Below are positions 1-6,415 of a DNA stretch of 12,899 nt, piece after piece. The DNA comes from an uncultured Candidatus Saccharibacteria bacterium (GTDB lineage Bacteria > Patescibacteriota > Saccharimonadia > Saccharimonadales > Saccharimonadaceae): assembly GCA_947097085.1 (NCBI GenBank), contig CAMUQR010000020.1, positions 1 through 12,899 on the forward strand, written 5' to 3'. Under the pieces are notes generated by a model. It was not told the DNA's origin, ran no database searches, and saw only the letters and a list, made by a program, of their open reading frames with translations. Every line of letters starts with the position of its first letter. Positions within the stretch are counted from its first letter, which is position 1. A program made the translations under genes and the position numbers.

Positions 1-372
1 TCGGCAGTTGAGGTGATGATTGCGCTGATAATTGCAAGTCTATTTTTATTCTCGGCTTATCAACTATTTAGTATTGTTCACCAGTCACAGTTATACGCAC
101 GATTGCGCTCGGAAGCGTCTAATGTCGCCTATGCAGAGCTACGTAAAGCGACCAGCACAACTTTTGCCTGTCCTGTTTGGCCTCGTCGAACACTCGACCG
201 TGTTAGTTATCCAACCAACACTCCTAATTTGATTGGACTCAAGGCTACGACACGTGTTTCTTGCCCTTATGGCACAACTCAAAAAATCTTAAAAGTTGAG
301 GTAGAAATTGAATATCGTATTAATGGCAATGTCCAGAAAGAAATACAGGCTCTTTATGTCGATAAAACTTAA
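1..372 (+). CDS. Type IV prepilin-like / pseudopilin protein, 5' end outside the window
   Basis: The reading frame is open from base 1, so the gene starts upstream and only its last 123 codons are seen. The first visible residues (SAVEV followed by a run of hydrophobic residues to about residue 20) match the N-terminal helix of type IV prepilins, where a Glu five residues after the cleavage site precedes a hydrophobic stretch. The remainder is a polar globular domain with two cysteines (FACP and VSCP) that could form a disulfide. Class III signal proteins of this kind are cut by prepilin peptidase and built into a pilus or type II-like pseudopilus. The stop codon overlaps the start of the next pseudopilin by 17 bases, so the two are translated as one operon. 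The family assignment rests on the N-terminus only; which minor pilin it is cannot be said. Confidence 0.75.
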   Translation, partial: SAVEVMIALIIASLFLFSAYQLFSIVHQSQLYARLRSEASNVAYAELRKATSTTFACPVWPRRTLDRVSYPTNTPNLIGLKATTRVSCPYGTTQKILKVEVEIEYRINGNVQKEIQALYVDKT

Positions 373-1306
373 AACTCGATCCGGTTTTACTCTAGTTGAA
401 ATGCTGGTAGTGGTGCCAATTGCACTGATTTTGATTGCGGTGTTAGTCAATGCCATGATTCGCATTACGCAGAGCGCGTCATTGTCGAATGACCGTTCGA
501 TGCGGATGGCACAGCTGAATCGTGCACTAGATATGATCGAACAAGATGTGACGGTGGCGAATCAATTTTTGTCAAAACCAGCTCTGCGGAATACTTTTGG
601 TCGAGTGGAAAATGATTACATTGATAGTAGTCATAATAGTCTGCAGTTATCAGATTCGGTGCGATGCGGGATTTATCCAGAAGAGTATCGCAGTGGCGCC
701 TGCCGACGTGGGGGTCAGTCAGAGAGACTGATTCTCAATCGTTTAGCAACTATTACTCCACCTGATGCTGATGCTAATATTAAAATCTTGGCTCATTTTC
801 GTGAGGGCAATTTTGCGGAACAATATTGTAAATATAATTCACCTGTTTTTTTAAACGTGGTCTATTTTATTAAAGACGGCAAACTATATCGACGTAATAT
901 TATGCCAATAGATGTTAGTACTAAGCAGTATAACTCGTCACTATTCTGTCAATGGACGGAGTCTGGACAGGCTAATCATAAACCATGGCAAAAGCCAACT
1001 TGCTCGCGTAATGATTTCGTGAATAGTATGAGTGGTAGCGCTAATCGGTATTGCCAAGAGCAGGACTTGTTGCTACTTGATAATGCAGAAATGGAAATCG
1101 AATACCGAGAGAATAACGCTCCAATTGGGAATAGCCATATTTATTTAAATCCAACTGATCATACTCACACTCAAAAGAAGCTCAATGATGCCGATAGTGT
1201 CCGAGTGGTACTGAAGTCACGCGTGACACTAACTGGATCGAAGAAAACCGGAGTCGTGCAAGGCGAAATTATTGTGCGTAAATTGTCGGATTTACCAAGT
1301 TCATAG
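356..1306 (+). CDS. Large type IV pseudopilin (PilW/GspJ-like size)
   Basis: This 316-residue protein starts with a short basic leader ending in SG, then FTLVEM. That is the classical prepilin peptidase site (Gly before Phe, Glu at mature position 5), followed by a hydrophobic helix to about residue 35. An in-frame start exists at 308, but the start at 356 gives the expected ten-residue leader, so I prefer it. It overlaps the upstream gene by 17 bases, which suggests translational coupling. The large C-terminal region has several cysteines and is polar, as in pseudopilins that cap a pilus tip (GspJ/PilW type), but the subtype is inferred from size and position only. A proline at mature position 11 within the hydrophobic helix is unusual. 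No hairpin terminator follows; the next gene has its own promoter. Confidence 0.8.
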   Translation: MSIKLKTRSGFTLVEMLVVVPIALILIAVLVNAMIRITQSASLSNDRSMRMAQLNRALDMIEQDVTVANQFLSKPALRNTFGRVENDYIDSSHNSLQLSDSVRCGIYPEEYRSGACRRGGQSERLILNRLATITPPDADANIKILAHFREGNFAEQYCKYNSPVFLNVVYFIKDGKLYRRNIMPIDVSTKQYNSSLFCQWTESGQANHKPWQKPTCSRNDFVNSMSGSANRYCQEQDLLLLDNAEMEIEYRENNAPIGNSHIYLNPTDHTHTQKKLNDADSVRVVLKSRVTLTGSKKTGVVQGEIIVRKLSDLPSS

Positions 1307-1324
1307 AATCATCGAAAAAAGCCC

Positions 1325-1353
1325 TTGATTTTTTTGCATAAGCGTTTTATGAT
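1325..1353 (+). promoter_or_regulatory. Sigma70-type promoter of the major-pilin-like gene
   Basis: TTGATT (1325-1330) and TATGAT (1348-1353) are separated by 17 bases. The predicted transcript starts near 1360, giving a leader of about 30 nt that carries the AAAGGAG ribosome site at 1374-1380. It lies directly after the stop of the upstream pseudopilin. Confidence 0.7.
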
Positions 1354-1391
1354 GGAGATGTAAGAAAATTAATAAAGGAGAAAAACTTCTT

Positions 1392-1874
1392 ATGACAAAA
1401 ACAATCAAAAAAGGTTTCACCATTATCGAGCTTTTGATCGTTATCGTGGTGATTGGTATCTTGGCAGCTATCGTTGTTGTGACCTACCAAGGCGTTCAGA
1501 ACAAGGCTAACAAGACCGCTGCTGAGCAAAACGCTCGTGAAGTAGCTACTAAAGCTACTGCTTATAACGCATCAGCTTCACGCTTCCCAGAGACTGTTGC
1601 TGACTTAAAATCCGCAACTTATGATGGTAAAACTTACCCAGAAGCGAAACTCAGTGAAAAAGTTGACGCTCTAGTAACTAAAGACCCTCTCACTGCTACA
1701 ACTAAGACTAAAGTTCAATATCATGTTTGCAAAGATACTGGTAGCGGTGACTTTGTAGGCGCTAAGGTTTACTTCTGGAACTATGAAACTAACAATGTAA
1801 GTACCGCTGATGAAGCTATTAAAGCTGGTACAACCACTGGCGCTAACGTAACTTGTGCTGCTCCAGCAAGCTAA
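1392..1874 (+). CDS. Type IV pilin, probable major pilin subunit
   Basis: The protein has 160 residues. An eight-residue basic leader ending in Gly is followed by FTIIELL and a hydrophobic helix (about 9-30), so the prepilin cleavage site, Glu at mature position 5 and the polymerisation helix are all present. The C-terminal globular domain has two cysteines (C113, C155) bracketing a KVYFW strand (125-129), probably a disulfide-closed loop as in many pilins. The gene stands alone between a strong promoter and a perfect ten-pair terminator, has a good Shine-Dalgarno (AAAGGAG, 1374-1380), and uses a narrow set of codons (GCT, ACT, GTT repeatedly), unlike the flanking pseudopilins. These features suggest high expression and hence the main fibre subunit. 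That role is inference; the prepilin identity is secure. Confidence 0.88.
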   Translation: MTKTIKKGFTIIELLIVIVVIGILAAIVVVTYQGVQNKANKTAAEQNAREVATKATAYNASASRFPETVADLKSATYDGKTYPEAKLSEKVDALVTKDPLTATTKTKVQYHVCKDTGSGDFVGAKVYFWNYETNNVSTADEAIKAGTTTGANVTCAAPAS

Positions 1875-1901
1875 GATATTATCTCTAGATTAAATCTAAT
1901 C

Positions 1902-1933
1902 AAACAACCCGTTTTTCGTGCGGGTTGTTTTTT
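1902..1933 (+). terminator. Rho-independent terminator of the pilin gene
   Basis: A perfect 10 bp stem pairs 1902-1911 with 1921-1930 around a 9-base loop. The stem runs into a T-run to 1933. It lies 28 bases after the pilin stop. Confidence 0.9.
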
Positions 1934-1937
1934 AAAA

Positions 1938-1966
1938 TTGCTTTTGTTTAAATGACGGTTTATAAT
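1938..1966 (+). promoter_or_regulatory. Promoter of the second pilin; implies a leaderless mRNA
   Basis: TTGCTT (1938-1943), a 17-base spacer and a consensus TATAAT (1961-1966). A start seven bases downstream of the -10 falls at about 1973, against the ATG at 1974. The few bases between the -10 and the ATG contain no Shine-Dalgarno. Confidence 0.7.
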
Positions 1967-1973
1967 AGAAGTT

Positions 1974-2456
1974 ATGAAAACAAAACGTGGTTTTGCCTTG
2001 ATTGAATTATTAATCGTCCTGATTGTGATTGGTGTTTTAGTGAGCTTAATCGCCTTTCGTTACAAAGATGCGCAACTGCGAGCTCGTACTGCCGAAAACA
2101 CTAAACGAGCAAATGATATTATCAACGTCGCTGAGCAACAGATTGCCCTAGCCTTATCAGGTGATGAACGTGGCTATCCTGATCCACGACCTAGCGCTTA
2201 TGGTCAGAAAACCGAAAAATGGAAGAAATTCATCGAAATGGTGCCTCCAGGGTCAGCTCGTCATTTAGGGGATGGCGCAGGTTGGATACCAAGCGGTGCT
2301 AATCCAGAACGCTTGCAATATGTGGCTTGTCGGGAGGGCGGAGCGAGCTCTAGTATTATTTCTGGTATCAAAATCGTTTTTTGGGATCATGTCGAACGCA
2401 AAACGAGCGAAGTAACCACTGGTGAGGTAAAAGGTTCAGGCATATTTTGTAATTAA
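1974..2456 (+). CDS. Type IV pilin paralogue (minor pilin)
   Basis: The protein has 160 residues. The leader MKTKRG is followed by FALIELL and a hydrophobic helix (about 7-28), again with a Gly/Phe cleavage site and Glu at mature position 5. The C-terminal half matches the preceding pilin in plan: a cysteine (C119) after QYV, a KIVFW strand (133-137), an acidic and threonine-rich stretch with repeated glycines, and a terminal cysteine (C159). The two genes are therefore paralogues of equal length with diverged central regions. Its codon use is ordinary, unlike the neighbour. It has its own promoter placed so that translation would begin on a leaderless message, suggesting lower or separately controlled expression. 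A role as minor pilin is inference. Confidence 0.85.
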   Translation: MKTKRGFALIELLIVLIVIGVLVSLIAFRYKDAQLRARTAENTKRANDIINVAEQQIALALSGDERGYPDPRPSAYGQKTEKWKKFIEMVPPGSARHLGDGAGWIPSGANPERLQYVACREGGASSSIISGIKIVFWDHVERKTSEVTTGEVKGSGIFCN

Positions 2457-2465
2457 TACCGACTA

Positions 2466-2498
2466 AAAAACCTCCAGTTATCAAAACTGGAGGTTTTT
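2466..2498. terminator. Bidirectional terminator between the pilin and tRNA-His
   Basis: CCTCCAGTT (2471-2479) pairs perfectly with 2485-2493 around a 5-base loop. An A-run (2465-2470) on the left and a T-run (2494-2498) on the right let the same stem end the pilin mRNA on plus and the tRNA-His transcript on minus. Confidence 0.9.
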
Positions 2499-2509
2499 AT
2501 TGATAATTC

Positions 2510-2587
2510 TGGGGCGAATGATGGGATTCGAACCCACGGCCTTCTGTGCCACAAACAGACGCTCTAACCAACTGAGCTACATCCGCC
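2510..2587 (-). tRNA. tRNA-His(GTG)
   Basis: On the minus strand, acceptor GCGGATG pairs with CATTCGC (one G-U), the D arm is GCTC/GAGC, and the anticodon stem TCTGT/ACAGA holds loop TTGTGGC with anticodon GTG. The T arm carries GGTTCGAATCC. The His identity marks are both encoded: an extra G (complement of 2587) opposite discriminator C73 (complement of 2513). CCA is encoded at 2510-2512. Confidence 0.97.
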
Positions 2588-2595
2588 ATAAACTT

Positions 2596-2663
2596 CGAGA
2601 TTAACTCTTTATCATTGTAGCACAAAACGCTACTAAAATCAATCGCTGTATCTGTTAATCTCG
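2596..2663. repeat. Perfect 10 bp inverted repeat around the tRNA-His promoter
   Basis: CGAGATTAAC at 2596-2605 and its exact reverse complement at 2654-2663 bracket the -35 and -10 boxes of tRNA-His, with 48 bases between the arms. The arms could form a stem only in a transcript that continues from tRNA-Arg(TCT). At DNA level they could be a paired protein site. Function is unknown. Confidence 0.6.
2614..2642 (-). promoter_or_regulatory. Promoter of tRNA-His
   Basis: On minus, TTGATT (2637-2642) and TACAAT (2614-2619) are 17 bases apart. The -10 is preceded by TGC, an extended -10 element. The predicted start is near 2607, about 20 nt before the tRNA. Confidence 0.75.
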
Positions 2664-2671
2664 CAAAAATC

Positions 2672-2748
2672 TGGCGCCCCGGGAGGGATTCGAACCCCCG
2701 ACCAAACGGATAGAAGCCGCTTACTCTAATCCACTGAGCTACCGGGGC
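2672..2748 (-). tRNA. tRNA-Arg(TCT)
   Basis: On minus, acceptor GCCCCGG pairs perfectly with CCGGGGC, the D arm is GCTC/GAGT, anticodon stem AGCGG/CCGTT encloses loop CTTCTAT with anticodon TCT (reads AGA/AGG), and the T arm has GGTTCGAATCC. Discriminator G is followed by encoded CCA (2672-2674). No hairpin terminator lies between it and tRNA-His, so read-through is possible. Confidence 0.96.
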
Positions 2749-2786
2749 AGGGCAAGCTGGCGCATTTTTTGCACCAAACTGGCTTA

Positions 2787-2795
2787 ATTTTAGCA
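2787..2795 (-). promoter_or_regulatory. Extended -10 promoter of tRNA-Arg(TCT)
   Basis: On minus, TGC (2795-2793) directly precedes TAAAAT (2792-2787). The region 17 bases upstream is only T-rich (TGTTTT) and a poor -35, so the extended -10 probably carries the recognition. The start would be near 2780. Confidence 0.5.
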
Positions 2796-2825
2796 TATCT
2801 GATGTGAAAAAAACAGACTAGAAGC

Positions 2826-2854
2826 TGGACTTTAGGCTTGATTCGTGCTAAAAT
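2826..2854 (+). promoter_or_regulatory. Promoter of tRNA-Gly
   Basis: TGGACT (2826-2831), a 17-base spacer and TAAAAT (2849-2854). The predicted start near 2861 is about 13 nt upstream of the tRNA. The -35 matches consensus at four of six positions. Confidence 0.55.
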
Positions 2855-2873
2855 AATCACCAGCTAACACCAC

Positions 2874-2948
2874 GCGGGTGTCGTATAATGGCCATTATGT
2901 CTGCCTTCCAAGCAGAAGATGAGAGTTCGATTCCCTCCACCCGCACCA
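2874..2948 (+). tRNA. tRNA-Gly(TCC)
   Basis: Acceptor GCGGGTG pairs with CACCCGC. Anticodon stem TCTGC/GCAGA holds loop CTTCCAA with anticodon TCC, and the T loop is GTTCGATTC. Discriminator A is followed by encoded CCA (2946-2948). It is transcribed opposite to the flanking tRNAs. Confidence 0.97.
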
Positions 2949-3014
2949 GATTAGCTATCATAAATCGTAATTCAACCACTCTATGCGAGTGCTTTTATTT
3001 TTTAAAAACCAATA

Positions 3015-3043
3015 AAAAACCTCACCAACGGGTGAGATTTTTT
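3015..3043. terminator. Bidirectional terminator between tRNA-Gly and tRNA-Arg(TCG)
   Basis: CTCACC (3021-3026) pairs with GGTGAG (3031-3036) around a 4-base loop. An A-run on the left and a T-run (3038-3043) on the right let it end the convergent tRNA-Gly (plus) and tRNA-Arg (minus) transcripts. Confidence 0.85.
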
Positions 3044-3046
3044 ATT

Positions 3047-3123
3047 TGGTACGCCCGGAGAGATTCGAACTCCCGACCAACTGGTTCGAAGCCAGCTACT
3101 CTAATCCACTGAGCTACGGGCGC
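3047..3123 (-). tRNA. tRNA-Arg(TCG)
   Basis: On minus, acceptor GCGCCCG pairs with CGGGCGT, the first pair being G-U. The D arm is GCTC/GAGT, anticodon stem GCTGG/CCAGT encloses CTTCGAA with anticodon TCG (reads CGA), and the T loop is TTCGAAT. Discriminator A precedes encoded CCA (3047-3049). It shares the D arm and first loop bases with tRNA-Arg(TCT), consistent with a common origin. Confidence 0.96.
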
Positions 3124-3135
3124 GCACGTATTGTC

Positions 3136-3164
3136 ATTATATCACTTTTATCAACTGGTCGCAA
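3136..3164 (-). promoter_or_regulatory. Promoter of tRNA-Arg(TCG)
   Basis: On minus, TTGCGA (3159-3164) and consensus TATAAT (3136-3141) are 17 bases apart. The start falls near 3129, only about six nucleotides before the mature tRNA. Confidence 0.75.
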
Positions 3165-3176
3165 CTCCAAACTAAT

Positions 3177-3204
3177 ATCGCCCCAACTTGATAGCTGGGG
3201 CGAT
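3177..3204 (-). terminator. GC-rich hairpin after the LPKTG gene
   Basis: A perfect 9 bp stem pairs 3177-3185 with 3196-3204 around a 10-base loop, about 50 bases past the stop of the minus-strand surface protein gene. The downstream tract on minus (ATTAGTTT) is only partly T-rich, so it is an imperfect intrinsic terminator or a 3' stabilising hairpin. Confidence 0.6.
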
Positions 3205-3254
3205 ACCGTAGTCTCTCTGTAAGTAGCGGTCAAACTGAACTTAAGAGGGTTTAC

Positions 3255-4589
3255 TTAAGCTAGTTTACGGCTATTGATGTAATAACCGAGGCTAGCAACT
3301 AGAGAAGTTAAACCAATCAGGCTAGCGAGAGAATCTAGACCAAAGCCAGTTTTTGGTAGTCCACCTGGGACAATTGGAGTGGCTTTACAGTCATCAAGAT
3401 TCTTCGAATGTAGAGTTGCGTTAAATGCGTTTTCTTTGATAGTGATAATTTGTTTGGTTTTTAATTCACAAACTTGGATTTGTTTAGTATCGCATTGGCC
3501 AGAAACAACAACTGATGCGCGGTCGGCTTTTTGACCATGCTCGGTAATCACGCTAACAGTGTTTTGTAGAGTTTGATCTGGTCCACAGTTTTCAATCGTT
3601 TTGGTGACTTTTGCTGTGAACTGGATGTAGGCGTTAGCACCTGGGTTGTAAGTGCCAATCTCTTGACCGTTAGAGGTCAAATTGTCTGGTAGGTTGGTGT
3701 ATTTACCACCAGTGTTTTTGTTAGCTAATTTAACGCTACCTGGGACTAATTCGAGACCAGCTGGCAAGGTGTCTTTGACGACAACTTTAGCTTGTTCGAG
3801 ATTACCAACATTCTTATATTGGATACGGAAATCAACCTTGTCGCCAGTTTTGGCGTTGACTGATTTGGTGAAATTGTTGCTACCAAACGGAGCGACTAAT
3901 TTTTCGACGTTAAAGTCTGGTTTTGGTGGATTTTCACCAACGACACGGAAGTCGAAGGTTAGATATCCAGCAAAGTTATGACAACCAGGAACTTTACCAT
4001 CAAGCGCATTATAACCTAGTAATGCACCTTTGCCGAACAGCTCATTTGACAAAGTTTGACCGTTGACGGCACCCTTTGAGTAGATTTTAGCTGAACTGGC
4101 GATATATTGGAGAGTGAGGTTTTTGTCGGATTTGACATAAACTTCATCCCAAACTTGTTGTGGTCGAGCGTTGCTTGCGCTGATATAGCCAGTGATGCGG
4201 GTATCTTGACCAGCTTTGGCTGAACCAGGCAATTGGACTCGTGCCATAGTGTTCTCGGCGATGAGATTCAAATTCTCAGCCGCGTTGTTGTGGAAGTACA
4301 TAAACACTGTATAGGTTTTGCCTTCCTTGATGTCGAGTTTTTCGACATAGCTGGCATCGGAAGCATTCTTTTCCTTGATTTGGACAAAATTGCGTTCGTC
4401 GCCGTGTCGTGGGTTATTCGTGATCGAGTTAAAAGTGACGTAATCAGCTGGTTTTTGGACCGTAAACGTTGGACGATTAGCTGGTCCCCAGGCTGAGGCG
4501 ATTAGCGGTACGAGCATGCTCGCTACGATAACTAATCCCGCGCCAAGTTTAACAGGTGACTGAATAACATTTTGGATAAATTGTTTCAT
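3255..4589 (-). CDS. LPKTG cell-wall-anchored surface protein with DUF11-like domain
   Basis: The protein has 444 residues. A signal peptide (basic MKQF start, hydrophobic 15-31, ASA at 31-33) is followed by an unassigned beta-rich region (35-220), a domain resembling DUF11 repeats (about 225-365, with NVEKLV, a KTGDKV turn, YKNVGN and a DTLPAGL strand), a cysteine-containing linker, and a sortase signal: LPKTG at 411-415, a hydrophobic segment (about 418-438) and a short basic tail ending RKLA. Family knowledge says sortase cleaves between Thr and Gly and attaches the protein to a cell-surface nucleophile. The start is supported by AGGGAG about eight bases upstream and a good promoter. It is monocistronic. 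It is probably an adhesin or stalk protein; the ligand is unknown and no sortase gene lies in this window. Confidence 0.88.
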   Translation of the reverse strand: MKQFIQNVIQSPVKLGAGLVIVASMLVPLIASAWGPANRPTFTVQKPADYVTFNSITNNPRHGDERNFVQIKEKNASDASYVEKLDIKEGKTYTVFMYFHNNAAENLNLIAENTMARVQLPGSAKAGQDTRITGYISASNARPQQVWDEVYVKSDKNLTLQYIASSAKIYSKGAVNGQTLSNELFGKGALLGYNALDGKVPGCHNFAGYLTFDFRVVGENPPKPDFNVEKLVAPFGSNNFTKSVNAKTGDKVDFRIQYKNVGNLEQAKVVVKDTLPAGLELVPGSVKLANKNTGGKYTNLPDNLTSNGQEIGTYNPGANAYIQFTAKVTKTIENCGPDQTLQNTVSVITEHGQKADRASVVVSGQCDTKQIQVCELKTKQIITIKENAFNATLHSKNLDDCKATPIVPGGLPKTGFGLDSLASLIGLTSLVASLGYYINSRKLA

Positions 4590-4619
4590 ACATTGTCTCC
4601 CTTATATAATTACGCTATA

Positions 4620-4648
4620 ATTATATCATATTTTTCATAAAAAGTAAA
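4620..4648 (-). promoter_or_regulatory. Promoter of the LPKTG surface protein gene
   Basis: On minus, TTTACT (4643-4648), a 17-base spacer and consensus TATAAT (4620-4625). The start near 4613 leaves a leader of about 24 nt carrying AGGGAG before the ATG at 4589. Confidence 0.7.
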
Positions 4649-4670
4649 TAAGTATATGCAAGATTCTTGC

Positions 4671-4707
4671 TAAAAATCGCTAAAAAAGTCATAAAATCTG
4701 GTAAAAT
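4671..4707. promoter_or_regulatory. Helically phased A-tracts upstream of the LPKTG promoter
   Basis: Four TAAAA tracts begin at 4671, 4681, 4692 and 4702, spaced 10, 11 and 10 bases. That phasing is known to produce intrinsic DNA curvature. They lie about 60-95 bases upstream of the predicted start on minus. An imperfect inverted repeat (GCTAAAAATCG at 4669-4679 against CGATTTTAGC at 4711-4720) encloses them. Confidence 0.5.
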
Positions 4708-4767
4708 TGCCGATTTTAGCATCAAGCAGGTGGGTTGAAATAAGGTTTTTAAAAAGTTTTTTGTTTT

Positions 4768-4805
4768 AAAAAAGAAAAAGCCGAGAGATGTAAAGTCTCT
4801 CGGCT
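4768..4805 (-). terminator. Terminator of the Cna-B operon
   Basis: A perfect 10 bp stem pairs 4779-4788 with 4796-4805 around a 7-base loop. On the minus strand it runs into a T-rich tail (4768-4778), 21 bases past the stop of the Cna-B gene. Confidence 0.92.
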
Positions 4806-4825
4806 AAATGAACTCGAGCGCTTGG

Positions 4826-6415
4826 TTATGGACCATTTGGATTCGACGGTGGCTCGATTTCACCGTCATTTGGAGGTAGGTCTTCACCTCCTGGAAGGGG
4901 TTCTGCTTCTTTAACGGCCATTTCATGGCGTTCTTCGGCAGTTTTGCCTTCCTTATATTCTTTTACCTCCTCTCTTTCTATAACCGGCTTCTCTTTAGAA
5001 GCTGGTTTTGCCTTCTCTTCATTCCTTAGTTCCCTTGGCGGAGTATTTTCCGCCTGCGAAGGGTTAACCTGGTTATTGCCAGGCTTCTTCGTAGGGTACT
5101 TATAGTCCCCCGGGTTGTTCGACTTCGGAATGATAGTCGGTGGTGGAGTCTTTGGCGGTTTATACGTATTTATTATTGTATAACCGTCATAGCTAACAGA
5201 GTAGTCTGCTGGAATATCAGTTTCCTCTACGCTGTAGCTATGTCTAGCTCCACTTTTATTATAAACTGGCAACTTACTGAATGTATGTTGCCAGTTATTG
5301 TGATCACTAAGCCTAACATGGTCATAGACACGGCCGTCCTGTAGAAGATTAACTTTTACAGATTTCGGTGGGTTCTTGTCTAGACCATTAACCCAACGCT
5401 TGTTCACGGTGATACTTGTGAACTGCTCTTTGGGCTTAGGCACTGGCACAGGAGTTTTATAAGTATTCACGAAATGGTTTCCATTCCTACTCATTTCATA
5501 CCCATCTGGTACAATCTCTTGTACCGTGTAAGTATGCCTCCTGCCGTCAACCGCTTTGGTAATATGTCTACCAAAACTGATTGACGTTTGACCGCTTTTC
5601 AGTACTTTTGTACTGACGACCACTTTGTCGTCTCGTATGAGTTTAAAAGTGACGTCCGGTACAGTCGTACCTTTCGGAACATTCTTCCAAGTCTTAGTGG
5701 CTTGGTAGACTTGGTATTCCGGCTCCGGTTGGTCGGTCTTACCAACCGGCACTGGTGTCTTTTCGGGCAAAACCAGATTCCCACATCTTGCGAGAATATA
5801 GTAAGTCTTACCCTGATTTTGTCCGATAGCGACTTCCAGTTTAATCGCGGCTTTATCACCGACGATTACTGGGCTGTCGCTACGGACGATTTGTCCGTCC
5901 ACTAGGCCAGTGTTGTAGCCAGCAACCTCTTCCGCAGAAGCCTTGCTGATTCTTGTCCTTTCCATGAAGGCATATAAATCACGCACGGCTTCTTTGGCCT
6001 TGTCAGAAGATATGAACTTGTTGTCTTTTTTAGCATATAACTCTTCAGCTTTCACTGTCGAGTATTGCTTAGGCAATAAGTTCTTCAGCTGGCCAGCTAA
6101 TGAATACGGGTTGCGCTTGATTGCGTCAACCCACTTGTTAGCCGCTGACCTGGCCTCTTGATTAGTCTTAGCTTTTTTGATGGCTTGTAGACCATTGTCT
6201 AAGACCTTATTATTGAGGCCGGTTTGTTGTAGTGCCATCTCCCAATCTTCAGATTCGGCTTGCGCCTTGTCTGCTTTATTAGAATCTGACTGGTGAACAT
6301 TGAAGCTCTTCGGCGGATTAGGCGCGATTTGCTTACCAGAAAAGTAAGCTATCGCACTGACCGCTATAATTATGGCAAGCGCCAAAAGCGCTATGCCCTT
6401 ATTTCTTCGACTCAT
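4826..6415 (-). CDS. Membrane-anchored protein with two Cna-B domains
   Basis: The protein has 529 residues. A basic MSRRNK start and a hydrophobic helix (about 7-26) form an uncleaved N-terminal anchor or signal. An alpha-rich region (45-165) is followed by a small beta unit ending in an ARCGN motif (209-213), then two Cna-B domains at about 235-319 and 333-418. Each shows the Lys, Glu and Asn expected for an intramolecular isopeptide bond: K241/E300/N317 and K339/E398/N416, in the usual KxW, YxVxE and NTY settings. The C-terminal 110 residues are proline- and charge-rich, and no LPXTG motif is present, so anchoring must be through the N-terminus. A strong site (AAGGAGGGG, within 6422-6431) sets the start. 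It overlaps the upstream small gene by 17 bases. Probably an extracellular stalk; partner unknown. Confidence 0.82.
   Translation of the reverse strand: MSRRNKGIALLALAIIIAVSAIAYFSGKQIAPNPPKSFNVHQSDSNKADKAQAESEDWEMALQQTGLNNKVLDNGLQAIKKAKTNQEARSAANKWVDAIKRNPYSLAGQLKNLLPKQYSTVKAEELYAKKDNKFISSDKAKEAVRDLYAFMERTRISKASAEEVAGYNTGLVDGQIVRSDSPVIVGDKAAIKLEVAIGQNQGKTYYILARCGNLVLPEKTPVPVGKTDQPEPEYQVYQATKTWKNVPKGTTVPDVTFKLIRDDKVVVSTKVLKSGQTSISFGRHITKAVDGRRHTYTVQEIVPDGYEMSRNGNHFVNTYKTPVPVPKPKEQFTSITVNKRWVNGLDKNPPKSVKVNLLQDGRVYDHVRLSDHNNWQHTFSKLPVYNKSGARHSYSVEETDIPADYSVSYDGYTIINTYKPPKTPPPTIIPKSNNPGDYKYPTKKPGNNQVNPSQAENTPPRELRNEEKAKPASKEKPVIEREEVKEYKEGKTAEERHEMAVKEAEPLPGGEDLPPNDGEIEPPSNPNGP

Noticed and set aside
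356..372. Frameshift between the first two pseudopilins
   Set aside because: Each has its own prepilin N-terminus; a 17-base overlap is ordinary operon coupling, and the same overlap length occurs at 6399-6415.
1307..1330. Terminator after the large pseudopilin
   Set aside because: A- and T-runs are present but no stable stem; the T-run belongs to the following promoter region.
2497..3112. Open frames across the tRNA cluster on both strands
   Set aside because: They run through well-formed tRNAs, promoters and terminators; no ribosome sites or protein-like composition.
5599..6161. Open frames opposite or out of frame to the Cna-B gene
   Set aside because: Shadows of the coding frame, which has domains, a ribosome site and a terminator.
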